DNA from: Dokdonella_A sp046347015
GTDB taxonomy: Bacteria > Pseudomonadota > Gammaproteobacteria > Xanthomonadales > Rhodanobacteraceae
NCBI GenBank assembly: GCA_046347015.1
Contig: JAXMHA010000007.1
Coordinates: 55,436 to 119,435 of the forward strand
Length of the DNA stretch: 64,000 bases
Direction of reading: 5' to 3'
Part shown: piece by piece, positions 1-8,517 of the stretch
Position numbering within the stretch: the stretch's first letter is position 1
Layout: the number at the start of each line of letters is the position of its first letter
Notes under the pieces: generated by a model
The model's database searches: none
Told to the model about the DNA's origin: nothing
Seen by the model: only the letters and a program-made list of their open reading frames with translations
Program-made: the position numbers and the translations under genes

Positions 1-439
1 AATGCACCGGGACGCCGCCATTGAGGCGCGTCGCGGCACTCCACAGCGGATAGTCCGGCGCCGGGACCAGCACTTCGTCGCCGGGTTCGAGCAGCGCGCG
101 CAGCGTCATGTCGATCAGCTCGCTGACGCCGTTGCCGATGAACACGCGGCGTGCCTCGACGTTCGCACCGGCATTGCGGTAACGGCTGGCGATCGCCTCG
201 CGTGCCTGCGGCAGGCCTTGCTGTTGGCAGTAGGCGGCGCTTGCATCGAGGTGCGTGCGGACCGCGGTTTCGACGGTTGCCGGTACCCGCAGGCCGAACA
301 GCGCCGGATTGCCGATGTTGAGCTTCAGCACCGGCGTGCCGCCGGCTTCGAGCTCTCCGGCGCGCCGGTCGAGCGCGCCGCGAATTTCGTATTGGACGGC
401 CGCGAGGCGGCTGCTGGCAGCGATCGGGGTGTTCGACAT
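1..439 (-). CDS. alaA: Alanine transaminase, PLP-dependent (partial, 5' part)
   Basis: This is the N-terminal 146 residues of a fold-type I aminotransferase; the gene runs off the left edge of the window. The translation contains KLNIGNPA, a GYC-like segment (AAYCQQQGLPQAREAI), IGNGVSELI and VPAPDYPLW, all typical of the AlaA/YfbQ glutamate-pyruvate transaminase. The PLP-binding lysine lies outside the window. The ATG at 439 gives MSNTPIAAS and agrees with the family start. The gene diverges from the TPR-sulfotransferase across about 120 bp. Known for the family: it makes L-alanine from pyruvate and glutamate in the cytoplasm. A related aminotransferase is possible, but the motif spacing favours AlaA. 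Confidence 0.75.
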   Translation of the reverse strand, partial: MSNTPIAASSRLAAVQYEIRGALDRRAGELEAGGTPVLKLNIGNPALFGLRVPATVETAVRTHLDASAAYCQQQGLPQAREAIASRYRNAGANVEARRVFIGNGVSELIDMTLRALLEPGDEVLVPAPDYPLWSAATRLNGGVPVH

Positions 440-563
440 CGGGTGGATCCGGGGCAGGGACGGCGCATTCTACCGGTGCGGCAGGCCTTGGGCCGGTTCC
501 GGCGGCGGGCGGGCTGCGGCCCCCGCATTCGACGCCGGAAATGGACTCGGCGAGAATGGCGGC

Positions 564-2165
564 ATGGCCGAATCGAACCCTGCTGCAACGGTCGCCTCCG
601 GGCTGCTTCCGGAGCCGTTACGGGCGGTTGCCGGCGCCGCGCACGCGGGCCTCGCGCATGGCGATGCGCGGCCCGCCGAACGGGCCTTGGCGCAGTTGCG
701 GCAGGCGGCGCCCGGGCATCCCGATACGCTGCGCCTGGAAGCGGCGCTGCTGACACGCGGCGGCCGCCATGCGGAAGCCGCGGCACGTTTGCGTGCGGCG
801 CTCGCGCAGCGTCCCGCTGACGTCGCGCTGTTGAACGCGCTCGGCGTCGCGCTCGATCGTGGTGGCGCGCACGCCGATGCGGCCGCGGTGCTGCGCGATG
901 CGGCCACGCGGGCGCCGGGGGTCGCCGCGGTGTGGGCGAACCTCGGCCGCAGCCTCGGCGATGCCGGCGACGTGCCGGCAGCGATTGCGGCACTCGAGCG
1001 AGCGTTGGCGCTCGATCCCGGCTTGATCCCGACGCGCTTCACGCTGGCCTACGTGCACCGCATCGCCGGTAACGACGAGGCGGCGGCGCACGACTACCGC
1101 GAAATCCTCGCGCGGCGGCCGGAGGATGGCGATGCGTGGCTTGGCCTTGCCGATCTCGCTGCCGGCGCGCTCGAAGATGCCGACGTCGCGTCGATGAAGG
1201 CGGCGCTGGCCCACGCTGATCCGGCGCGGCGCGAAACCGCGGCGCTCGGGTTTGCGCTGGCCACTGCGCTCGACGCGAAAGGAAGTTTTGCCGACGCGTT
1301 TGCGGTGCTGGCCGAAGCCAACCGGCGCATGCACCGGCTCGAGCCATGGAATGCCGTGGCCGCCAGCACGCGTTGCGACGCGGTGCTGGCCGCGTGCGAT
1401 CGTCCGCTGCCATGTGCGCCGGGGCAACACGGCGCCGGCGGGATCTTCATCGTCGGCATGCCGCGGTCGGGCTCGACGTTGGTCGAGCAGGTCCTTGCCG
1501 CGCATCCGGATGTCAGCGGCGGCGGTGAGCGCGGCGACATCCCGGCCATCCTCGGCGCGGAATCGCGGCGACGGGGCGTGCCGTTCCCGAACTGGGTCGC
1601 GAAGGCGACGGCGAACGACTGGCAGCGGCTCGGCAGCGACTACGTTGCCCGCATCCGGGCAGCGCGCGGCGACGCGAAGTTCGTCACCGACAAGTTGCCG
1701 GGCAACTGGCTGCACGTCGGCGTGATCCGCGCGATGCTGCCGGGCGCGCGCATCATCGTGTGCCGGCGCGATCCGCTCGAAAATCTGTTCGCGTGCTGGC
1801 GCAGGCAATTCGCGCCGGGCCGGCAGGCGTGGAGCTACGACATCGACGACCTGGTGGCGGAGTGGCGTGACTTCGATCGCACGATCCGCTCCTGGGTCCG
1901 GCACTTTGCCGGCGAGGTTCGTGAACAGTCGATCGAACGGCTGTCCGGGGAGCCCGAAGCCGAAATCCGCGCGCTGCTCGACTTTTGCGGTTTGCCGTTC
2001 GATGCCGCCTGCCTCGCACCGCACGCAGCGGAACGGCTGGTTCGTACCGTCAGCGCCGGGCAAGTCCGCAAGCCGATCGCGCCGATGCGACGGCGCGTGC
2101 CGGACTACGGCAATTTGCTCGATCCGTGGCGCGCGGCGCTCGGTCCGGGCAACGCACCGGTATGA
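564..2165 (+). CDS. TPR-repeat sulfotransferase
   Basis: A 533-residue protein with two parts. Residues about 20-250 are Ala/Leu-rich tetratricopeptide-like helices (repeats such as ALNALGVALDRGGAHADA and AVWANLGRSLGDAGDV). Residues about 290-530 are a PAPS-dependent sulfotransferase domain. The 5'-phosphosulfate loop GMPRSGST is near residue 298, and a 3'-phosphate segment CRRDPLENLFACW is near residue 398. The ATG at 564 was chosen because the upstream extension of the frame is low-complexity and overlaps the alaA promoter region. No signal peptide is visible, so it is probably cytoplasmic. The acceptor is unknown. Members of this family are usually annotated only as tetratricopeptide-repeat sulfotransferases. 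It is the first of two sulfotransferases in the window, which also carries PAPS-forming genes. Confidence 0.8.
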   Translation: MAESNPAATVASGLLPEPLRAVAGAAHAGLAHGDARPAERALAQLRQAAPGHPDTLRLEAALLTRGGRHAEAAARLRAALAQRPADVALLNALGVALDRGGAHADAAAVLRDAATRAPGVAAVWANLGRSLGDAGDVPAAIAALERALALDPGLIPTRFTLAYVHRIAGNDEAAAHDYREILARRPEDGDAWLGLADLAAGALEDADVASMKAALAHADPARRETAALGFALATALDAKGSFADAFAVLAEANRRMHRLEPWNAVAASTRCDAVLAACDRPLPCAPGQHGAGGIFIVGMPRSGSTLVEQVLAAHPDVSGGGERGDIPAILGAESRRRGVPFPNWVAKATANDWQRLGSDYVARIRAARGDAKFVTDKLPGNWLHVGVIRAMLPGARIIVCRRDPLENLFACWRRQFAPGRQAWSYDIDDLVAEWRDFDRTIRSWVRHFAGEVREQSIERLSGEPEAEIRALLDFCGLPFDAACLAPHAAERLVRTVSAGQVRKPIAPMRRRVPDYGNLLDPWRAALGPGNAPV

Positions 2166-2202
2166 TCGGCGGCATGGCGCGCACGCAGCTCCGCCGCGAC
2201 GC

Positions 2203-2934
2203 ATGAAGATCCTGCTGGTCGATGACGAGCCACCGGCGCGTGCGCGCGCCCGCGAGTTGCTGGCCGGGATCGACGGCGTTGAAGTCGCCGGCGAGGCCGG
2301 CGACGGCGTATCGGCGCTGGAACGGGTTGCTGCGCTGACGCCCGACGTCGTGCTGCTCGACATCCGCATGCCCGGCATGGATGGACTCGAGGCTGCGCGT
2401 CATCTCGGCCTGCTCGATGCACCGCCGGCGATCGTGTTCTGCACTGCATACGCCGACCACGCGCTGGCCGCGTTCGACGCGAACGCAATCGACTACCTGC
2501 TGAAACCGATGCGCGAGGACCGGTTGCGCTCGGCGCTGGCCAAGGCGCGCCGGCTGGCCGGTGACACGTTGCGGAAACTCGACGGCGCGGAATCCGGCCG
2601 CCAACGCACGCACCTGTGCGCGCATGTACGCGGCAGCCTCGTGCTGGTGCCCCTGCCGGATGTCGTCTACCTGCAGGCCGAGGACAAGTACACGAAGGTG
2701 CGGCACGTTCACGGCACGGTGCTGATCGAGGAGTCGCTGGCGGCGCTGGAACAGGAGTTCGGCGCGCGGTTCGCCCGCATCCACCGGAGCTGCCTTGTCG
2801 CGCACGACCGCATCCACGGCCTCGAGCGCACCGCGGATGGAAGCATCGTCGTCCGCGTGACCGGCGCGGACGACCGTCTCGAAGTCAGCCGGCGCAACCT
2901 GTCGGCGGTGCGTCGCCTGGTGCGGGCGCTGTGA
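2203..2934 (+). CDS. algR: LytTR response regulator, AlgR-like
   Basis: A 243-residue response regulator. Residues 1-120 form a receiver domain with acidic pair D7/D8, phospho-acceptor D53 (LLDIRMPG), the Thr of FCTAYAD and the Lys of DYLLKP. Residues about 140-243 form a LytTR DNA-binding domain (VVYLQAEDKYTKV, RIHRSCLV, SRRNL). The ATG at 2203 begins directly with MKILLVDDEP, so the longer upstream frame is not needed. It lies 40 bp upstream of hemC, as algR does in Pseudomonas. No AlgZ/FimS-type histidine kinase gene sits beside it; the upstream gene is a sulfotransferase. Target genes cannot be read from this window. Confidence 0.8.
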   Translation: MKILLVDDEPPARARARELLAGIDGVEVAGEAGDGVSALERVAALTPDVVLLDIRMPGMDGLEAARHLGLLDAPPAIVFCTAYADHALAAFDANAIDYLLKPMREDRLRSALAKARRLAGDTLRKLDGAESGRQRTHLCAHVRGSLVLVPLPDVVYLQAEDKYTKVRHVHGTVLIEESLAALEQEFGARFARIHRSCLVAHDRIHGLERTADGSIVVRVTGADDRLEVSRRNLSAVRRLVRAL

Positions 2935-2974
2935 ACGCCTGGTACTCCGGAAGGCCACGGCGGGGCGTGCGCGC

Positions 2975-3877
2975 ATGAAGGCGTTGCGAATCGCGACTCG
3001 CCGCAGTGCACTCGCATTGTGGCAGGCCGAACACGTGGCGCAGGGGTTGCGCGCCGTGCATCCGTCACTGCCGGTCGAACTGGTGCCGCTGGTGACGCGC
3101 GGCGACACGGTGCTCGACCGTCCGCTCGCACTGGTGGGCGGCAAGGGCCTGTTCCTGAAGGAACTCGAGGTCGCGCTCGATGCCGGGGACGCCGACATCG
3201 CCGTGCACTCGTGCAAGGACGTGCCGATGACGCTCGCACCGGGGTTCCGGATCGCGGCCATCCTCGAGCGTGCCGATCCGGCCGACGCCTTCGTCAGCAC
3301 CGTCGCGGCGGACCTGCGTGGATTGCCGCCGGGTGCACGCGTCGGTACATCGTCGCTACGGCGCCAGGTGCAGGTGCGTGCACTGCGGGCGGATCTCGCG
3401 ATCGTCGACCTGCGGGGCAACGTCAATACGCGCGTCGCGAAGCTCGATGCGGGGGAATACGCGGCAATCGTGCTCGCGTGCGCGGGGCTCGAGCGTCTTG
3501 CGCTCGGTGCGCGGATCCGCTCGCGCCTCGCCCCGCCGGGGTGGCTTCCGGCCATTGCACAGGGTGCGATTGCCATCGAATGTCGCGATGGCGATGCCGC
3601 GACGCAGGCACTGGTTGCGCCGCTCGACCACGCGGCGACCCGAAGGTGTGTCGACGCGGAGCGGGCGATGGGGCGCGCGCTCGGGGCGAACTGCGACGTG
3701 CCGGTGGGAGGGTATTGCTTCGAGACTGCGGACGGGCTGGAACTCCATGGCCTGCTTGGCGGTGGGCCCGCGGACCCGCTGGTGCGCGCCACGGCCCGGG
3801 AGACCCTGGGTGCCGGCGACGTGCTCGGGCAGCGTGTCGCCGACCGGCTGCTGGCCGAACGCAGCACCCGTCACTGA
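2975..3877 (+). CDS. hemC: Porphobilinogen deaminase (hydroxymethylbilane synthase)
   Basis: A 300-residue enzyme, close to the usual length of about 310. It condenses four porphobilinogens into hydroxymethylbilane in tetrapyrrole (haem) synthesis, in the cytoplasm. Visible family motifs are RIATRRSALALWQAEHV at the N terminus, GDADIAVHSCKDVP, GTSSLRRQ, IVDLRGNVNTR and GANCDVPVGG. The cysteine at about residue 240 is the expected attachment site of the dipyrromethane cofactor. The ATG at 2975 is the natural start. hemD, which often follows hemC, is absent; the next gene is convergent and unrelated. Confidence 0.95.
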   Translation: MKALRIATRRSALALWQAEHVAQGLRAVHPSLPVELVPLVTRGDTVLDRPLALVGGKGLFLKELEVALDAGDADIAVHSCKDVPMTLAPGFRIAAILERADPADAFVSTVAADLRGLPPGARVGTSSLRRQVQVRALRADLAIVDLRGNVNTRVAKLDAGEYAAIVLACAGLERLALGARIRSRLAPPGWLPAIAQGAIAIECRDGDAATQALVAPLDHAATRRCVDAERAMGRALGANCDVPVGGYCFETADGLELHGLLGGGPADPLVRATARETLGAGDVLGQRVADRLLAERSTRH

Positions 3878-3891
3878 TCGAAGCCGCGGCA

Positions 3892-3920
3892 TTGCGCCCC
3901 GGCCCGGCACCGGGGCGCAA
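3892..3920. terminator. Hairpin between convergent genes
   Basis: A perfect 11-bp inverted repeat (3892-3902 with 3910-3920, loop of 7) lies between the 3' ends of hemC and the convergent outer-membrane protein gene. It has no T-run on either strand, so it could be a bidirectional transcription stop or only an mRNA-stabilising hairpin. Confidence 0.5.
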
Positions 3921-3934
3921 CCACGCACCCGGCG

Positions 3935-4735
3935 TCAGCCGCCGAAGTTGTAGACCAGGTTGGTCGTGAGCACCTGGTCCGTCGTCTTGATGCCCGGCAA
4001 CACGTCCGAGTTGTGGCGAACCTGCCAGCCGGCCTTGAGCGCGAACTGCTTGTTGATGTCGACCTGCAGTCCGGCGTCGTTCTGGAAGAACGTGTTCTTG
4101 CTGCCCGCTTCCATCAGCAGTGTGTTGACGAACGACGTGCTGCTGGTGAATGCGTGCTTGTACGACATGAGGCCGCGCGCGACGACTTCGCTTTCGCTGG
4201 GTTGGCCGATCGACGTCATGACCGGCGGGTCGCCCAGCGGCACCAGCAGGTCGACCGGCTGGAAGCGTTTGAAGCCGGGGCCGATCTCGAACGACAGTTC
4301 GTCGGCCGGGGTCTTCAACACCGTGTAGCCGTAGCCGATCGACGCGACCCACTGGTACTGGAACGGCGAGAAGTCGTCGTGGTCGTAGCGCACCGCGCCG
4401 ACGATGTAGCTGCGCTCGTCGAGCTTGTAGCCGGCGGACGCGCCGGCCTCGACGCGGTTGGCCGTCAGGTCGTAGGTGGAGAGATTGACGATCTGGCCGT
4501 CGACGATGGTCGCGGCCTTCACCTCGCCCTTGTTGCGCAGCGCGGTGATGTAGAACGAATCCTTCCATTGCGCGTCCTCCTTCTTGAAGGACAGCTTCGC
4601 GTTGAGGTTCTGCGACTTCGAGTTGCCGCTGGTCGCGGCGAAGCCCAGCTCACCGGAACCGGACCAGCCGTCGTCCGCCTGCGCAACGAGCGGCAGCACG
4701 GCGACGAGGGCCATCGGGATCAGCATCTTGTTCAT
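3935..4735 (-). CDS. DUF481/YdiY-type outer-membrane beta-barrel protein
   Basis: A 266-residue secreted protein. It starts with a clear signal peptide (MNKMLIPMALVAVLPLVAQA). It continues with GWSGSGELGFAATSGNS, alternating amphipathic strands and a terminal VYNFGG, features of the DUF481 (YdiY-like) putative outer-membrane barrels. The ATG at 4735 was chosen over an in-frame upstream start because it begins the signal peptide and has AGGA nine bases upstream. It is convergent with hemC. A hairpin lies 37 bases upstream of the start and may act on its leader or end the upstream operon. Function in this family is not established. Confidence 0.75.
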   Translation of the reverse strand: MNKMLIPMALVAVLPLVAQADDGWSGSGELGFAATSGNSKSQNLNAKLSFKKEDAQWKDSFYITALRNKGEVKAATIVDGQIVNLSTYDLTANRVEAGASAGYKLDERSYIVGAVRYDHDDFSPFQYQWVASIGYGYTVLKTPADELSFEIGPGFKRFQPVDLLVPLGDPPVMTSIGQPSESEVVARGLMSYKHAFTSSTSFVNTLLMEAGSKNTFFQNDAGLQVDINKQFALKAGWQVRHNSDVLPGIKTTDQVLTTNLVYNFGG

Positions 4736-4771
4736 CGTTTCGTTCCTGGAGTTTTCGGGGGTCCACAAGCA

Positions 4772-4793
4772 AACGCCGCCCGAAGGCGGCGTT
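4772..4793 (-). terminator. Stable UUCG hairpin, probable terminator of the soeBC operon or leader element
   Basis: A perfect 9-bp stem (4772-4780 with 4785-4793). Read on the minus strand it closes a TTCG tetraloop flanked by C and G, one of the most stable RNA loops, and is followed by a short T-rich stretch. It lies between the end of the membrane-subunit gene (4879) and the start of the DUF481 gene (4735), both on the minus strand. It could end the first unit or sit in the leader of the second. Confidence 0.5.
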
Positions 4794-4878
4794 GCATGGA
4801 CGATGGTACCGATGCGGTTTAAATCCGGCGTGAACATCTCGCCGCGCCGGGTCAACTTTGGTCACGGTGGGTTGCCGC

Positions 4879-5832
4879 TCAGCGGCCGTAGTATGCCGTC
4901 ACTGCGTGCTTTGCGTCGGCGAAGAACAACCACCGCTCGATGAAGATTCCGGACATGCCGGCGGCGAGCGCGGGCCACGCGAGGAGTTTCGGCCCGGTGA
5001 CGGATCCTGCGAGGAAGGCGATCGGCACCAGCACGAGGATGACGGCGATGGCGCGCAGCCTGCGCCGGTGGCGGCGCGCGACGACGAACCCCATTTCGTG
5101 CAACAGGTAGTTTTCCTCGGTGTGGGGCACTTCGAGGCTGGAGACCTCGCCGCGCGCGGCAAGTCCGGTCGCGACGCCGGTCGACGGCCGCGCCGGTGTC
5201 CGGCCGAGTCCACGCCAGTAGCTCCATTTCAACAGTGCGGATGCGAGCGCGAGCAGGCACGCGATGGCGACAGCCACGGGCCACCGTGCCACGAGCCAGG
5301 GCTTCCCGGCGTCGAGCGCGAGCAACCACAAGGCGCCGGAGTACGCGCCAAACAGCAGGTAACCGGGCAACACGTGCGGGTCGTGCCAGGCGCGGATCGG
5401 CTTGAGGCATGCGTAGATTCCGGCCGTGCAGGTGACGGTCACGACGCTGCACAGCGACAGCAGCAGCGCGACGCCGCGCACCGGCAACGTTGCCGCGTTC
5501 GACGGCAGCAGGGCAATGAGGACGACCAGCGGAGCGAATGTCGTGATGCTCGCGACACCTTCGCGTGACAGCCACGACGTGCGCCATTGCGACATCGCCC
5601 GCCACGCCCGCAGCGGTTTGCCGAGATGGCCGAGCGACGCGACGAGTCCGGCACCCGCGAGCAGGGCGCCGGCGATCAGCGCGGCGATGGTGCCGGGCAG
5701 CGCATCGTCGGCGTGCGCCGCATGGCCGGACGGAACGACACCCGTCGCGAGGCCGGCACCGAGCAGGAACAGGAGTCCGAATCCCGCGCCCGACGTCACG
5801 GTGAAGAGGATGATCGAAGGGGTGGGGCGCAT
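4879..5832 (-). CDS. soeC: DmsC-type membrane anchor, probable sulfite dehydrogenase subunit SoeC
   Basis: A 317-residue integral membrane protein of the DMSO-reductase anchor (DmsC) family with about eight hydrophobic helices (for example SIILFTVTSGAGFGLLFLLG and VILVLVPIAFLAGSV). The motif GHLGKPLRAWRA with SWLSREG is typical of DmsC/SoeC quinone-binding anchors. The ATG at 5832 gives MRPTPSIILF; the upstream extension overlaps the FeS subunit gene. The FeS subunit gene ends at 5840, so the two are almost contiguous. In the proposed complex it would pass electrons from sulfite to the quinone pool. The plain DMSO-reductase reading is possible. The absence of a Tat signal on the candidate catalytic subunit at 39171-41981 favours the cytoplasmic Soe type. 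Confidence 0.65.
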   Translation of the reverse strand: MRPTPSIILFTVTSGAGFGLLFLLGAGLATGVVPSGHAAHADDALPGTIAALIAGALLAGAGLVASLGHLGKPLRAWRAMSQWRTSWLSREGVASITTFAPLVVLIALLPSNAATLPVRGVALLLSLCSVVTVTCTAGIYACLKPIRAWHDPHVLPGYLLFGAYSGALWLLALDAGKPWLVARWPVAVAIACLLALASALLKWSYWRGLGRTPARPSTGVATGLAARGEVSSLEVPHTEENYLLHEMGFVVARRHRRRLRAIAVILVLVPIAFLAGSVTGPKLLAWPALAAGMSGIFIERWLFFADAKHAVTAYYGR

Positions 5833-5839
5833 GCCGCCG

Positions 5840-6616
5840 TCAACGCGAGAGCGCGTGATCGAGCCAGCGCCAGATGCCCGCGAGCGGTTCGTCCGCTGGC
5901 CGCGAATCCGCATCGATCGGCGCCGCGGTCGAATCCTCGCCGCATCGCCGCGGTCGCGGCGGCAGGTAGCGATTGACCGGCCGGTATCCGAACTCCGGCA
6001 TCAGCGCGTAGCCATCGCGTGCGGCGACCAGCCGCGACACCGGCGAGTCCGGATCGCCGAGATCGCCGAAATGGCGCGCGCGGGTCGGGCAGGCGAGCAC
6101 GCAGGCGGGCTGGCGATCGACCGGATCGAGCGTTTCGTTGTAGATGCGGTCGATGCACAACGTGCACTTCTGCATCGTGCCGTGTGCGGCGCTGAACTCG
6201 CGCGCGCCGTACGGGCAGGCCCACGCGCACAACTGGCAGCCGATGCACTTGTCCTCGTCGACCAGCACGATGCCGTCCTCGGCGCGCTTGTAGCTGGCGC
6301 CCGTCGGGCAGACGGTCACGCAGGCCGGCGTCTCGCAATGCAGGCACGAGCGCGGGAAATGGACCGTCAGCGCGTTCGGGTCCAGTCCCGCCGGCGCCGC
6401 GTTTCCGGTCGCGGGTTCGACGGCATAGGTGTGGACACGGTTGAACCAGACACCGTGGGGATGGCGGCCGTACGGTTCGTCGTCATCGAGGGGTCCGAAG
6501 TCGCCGCCGTCGTTCCACTCCTTGCACGCGACCGCACAGGCGTGGCAACCGACGCAGATGTCGAGGTCGATGACGAGCCCGAGCTTGCGGTTGCCGGGCT
6601 GCGGCAACGCGGTCAC
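5840..6616 (-). CDS. soeB: Four-cluster ferredoxin subunit, probable SoeB
   Basis: A 258-residue electron-transfer subunit of the DmsB/NrfC/SoeB family. Four cysteine groups for [4Fe-4S] clusters are visible: CVGCHACAVAC (residues 21-31), CLHCETPACVTVC, CIGCQLCAWAC, and CTLC with a later CVLAC. There is no Tat signal, so it is probably cytoplasmic. The start is a GTG at 6616 that overlaps the TGA of the upstream permease in a GTGA junction, pointing to translational coupling; the long upstream extension of the frame is a shadow of the permease. The matching molybdopterin subunit is not beside it but at 39171-41981, also on the minus strand. Confidence 0.75.
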   Translation of the reverse strand: MTALPQPGNRKLGLVIDLDICVGCHACAVACKEWNDGGDFGPLDDDEPYGRHPHGVWFNRVHTYAVEPATGNAAPAGLDPNALTVHFPRSCLHCETPACVTVCPTGASYKRAEDGIVLVDEDKCIGCQLCAWACPYGAREFSAAHGTMQKCTLCIDRIYNETLDPVDRQPACVLACPTRARHFGDLGDPDSPVSRLVAARDGYALMPEFGYRPVNRYLPPRPRRCGEDSTAAPIDADSRPADEPLAGIWRWLDHALSR

Positions 6617-8379
6617 GGGTGGAACGGCCAGAAGTACGGGATCAGGTACATCGAAATCACGCAGAACAGGGCGATCAGCGGGATGCCGACCTTCATGAAG
6701 TCGGTGAAGCGATAGCCGCCCGCATAGTAGACCATCGTGTTGGTCGGGTAGCCGACCGGGGTCGCGAACGATGTCGCGGCGGCGAACGCGACCGCGACGA
6801 CGAACGGGCGCGGGTCGACATGCATCGTGTGCGCGACCGAAACCGCGATGCCGGCCATCAGCACGACCGACGGGTTGTGCCCCATCAACTCGGTGAGCAG
6901 GGCCGTCAGCAGGTAAATCATCAACAAGGCGGCCAGCGGGCCGTGCGTGCCGACCATCGCCATTCCGCCCTGCACGACGGCATCGGAGAGACCGGTGCGG
7001 TCCATCGCGATGCCGAGCGGCAGGAATGCCCCGAGCATGATGATGATCTTCCAGTCGATGCCGAGGTAGGCGTCCTTGCGGCCATAACAACCGGCCAGCG
7101 CCATCGCGACGGCGCCGCAGATCGCCGCGACCGGAATCGGCATCCAGCGCAAGCCCGAGATGATGACGACGGCCGCCATGATGCCGATCGCGATGAAGGC
7201 CTTGCGCGGCGTGCGGTGGGAGTCCTCGCGTTCGCTCAGCACGATCAGGCGGTCGTCGGAGCGCATCTTGCCGAGCGCGTCGTCGTCGACCAGCATCAGC
7301 AGCACGTCGCCGACCTCGAGGCTGGTGTCGCGCATCTTCTCGCGCACGATGTGGCCGCGGCGGTGGATCGCGAGCGCGGTGGCGGCGAATTGCCAACTCA
7401 CCTCGAGTTCGCCGAGCGTCCGCCCTTCCAGCGTCGAGGCTGGCGCGATCATCACCTCGGCAAGCACTTGCGGCGCTTCGGCGCCACGCGGGTAGCGCCG
7501 GTCGGAAGCGTCTTCGAGCAGCGCTCGCTTGCGGAAGTCGACGATTTTGTCCCACTCGCCGCGCACCAGCAGTTCATCCCCGGCGGCGAGGTGCTGCGCG
7601 CGCGGCGTGTACAACTGGCGCTCGCCGCGCATCAGCTCGAGCGCGTAGACGCCGTAGGTTTCGGCGAACTGGGCTTCGGCGATCGTCTTGCCGATCAGCG
7701 GCGACGTCGGCGTGATCCTGAGCTCGGCCACGTACTTGCCGACATCGGTGGCGTCGGCGTTCTCGCTGTCGACGTGCAGCGGCAGCAGCCAGCGGCCGAC
7801 GATCATCAGGTAGGCGATGCCGGCGATCGCGAGGATGAAGCCGAGGTGGGTGAACTCGAACACGCCGAATCCGGCGAGTCCGTGTTCGCGGGCAATGCTG
7901 TCGGCGAGCAGGTTCGACGACGTGCCGAGCAGCGTGCAGACGCCGCCCATTTGCGCCGCATAAGCCATCGGCATCAGCACCCGGCCCGGCGACGTGCGCG
8001 TGCGCTGGCAGACCTTCAATGCCAACGGCAGGAATGTCGCGACCAGCGCGGTGTTCTTGACGAAGGCGCCGATCGGCGCGATCGCGAGCATGATCGCGAG
8101 CGTCAGCAGCCAGGGCTGGCGGATGCGACTCATCAGGCGCATCAGCGGGTCGAGCGCCCCCGAGCGGTCGATGCCGAGGCTCAGCGCGAACATGGCCGCG
8201 ACGGTGATGGTGGCTTCGTTGCTGAACCCGGACAGGGCCTCGGTCGGCGTGACGAGATGCAGCAGCATCAACAGCGACAGCACCAGCAGCGCGACGACAT
8301 CCGCGCGCAGCTTTTCGCTCGCGAACAACGCGAGCGCTCCGATCACGATCCCCACCAAGGCCCAAGCTTGCCAAGTCAC
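6613..8379 (-). CDS. SLC13/DASS-type permease with two RCK_C domains
   Basis: A 588-residue transporter of the divalent-anion:Na+ symporter superfamily. It has an N-terminal block of helices, two central TrkA-C (RCK_C) regulatory domains (about residues 195-385, e.g. LIGKTIAEAQF and LEGRTLGELEV), then a second block of helices ending with a TSFATPVGYPTNTMVY signature. The GTG at 8379 has GGAG about seven bases upstream and is preferred to the longer frame. It overlaps the FeS subunit by four bases. Homologous permeases are annotated for sulfate, dicarboxylates or other anions. Coupling to a sulfite-oxidising enzyme would fit sulfate or sulfite movement, but the substrate is not visible. Confidence 0.75.
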   Translation of the reverse strand: MTWQAWALVGIVIGALALFASEKLRADVVALLVLSLLMLLHLVTPTEALSGFSNEATITVAAMFALSLGIDRSGALDPLMRLMSRIRQPWLLTLAIMLAIAPIGAFVKNTALVATFLPLALKVCQRTRTSPGRVLMPMAYAAQMGGVCTLLGTSSNLLADSIAREHGLAGFGVFEFTHLGFILAIAGIAYLMIVGRWLLPLHVDSENADATDVGKYVAELRITPTSPLIGKTIAEAQFAETYGVYALELMRGERQLYTPRAQHLAAGDELLVRGEWDKIVDFRKRALLEDASDRRYPRGAEAPQVLAEVMIAPASTLEGRTLGELEVSWQFAATALAIHRRGHIVREKMRDTSLEVGDVLLMLVDDDALGKMRSDDRLIVLSEREDSHRTPRKAFIAIGIMAAVVIISGLRWMPIPVAAICGAVAMALAGCYGRKDAYLGIDWKIIIMLGAFLPLGIAMDRTGLSDAVVQGGMAMVGTHGPLAALLMIYLLTALLTELMGHNPSVVLMAGIAVSVAHTMHVDPRPFVVAVAFAAATSFATPVGYPTNTMVYYAGGYRFTDFMKVGIPLIALFCVISMYLIPYFWPFHP

Positions 8380-8517
8380 CCCTGATCTCCGGAAAGCTCC
8401 GGGACTCCCCCCGGGCGTGCATGTCGAGACGCGACACCCGCGGCGCACCACGACCGGCGGCGCCGCTACCGGACGATGTACCCGGCAGCAATGGCGCCGC
8501 GATACGGAACGCCCGCG

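Noticed and set aside
618..2378. A 586-residue minus-strand open frame
   Set aside because: It is antisense to the TPR-sulfotransferase, whose motifs are clear, and shows no motif itself.
4879..6616. DMSO reductase DmsBC as the identity of the FeS and anchor subunits
   Set aside because: Possible, but the likely partner subunit has no Tat signal and its sequence segments fit SoeA better; kept as an alternative.
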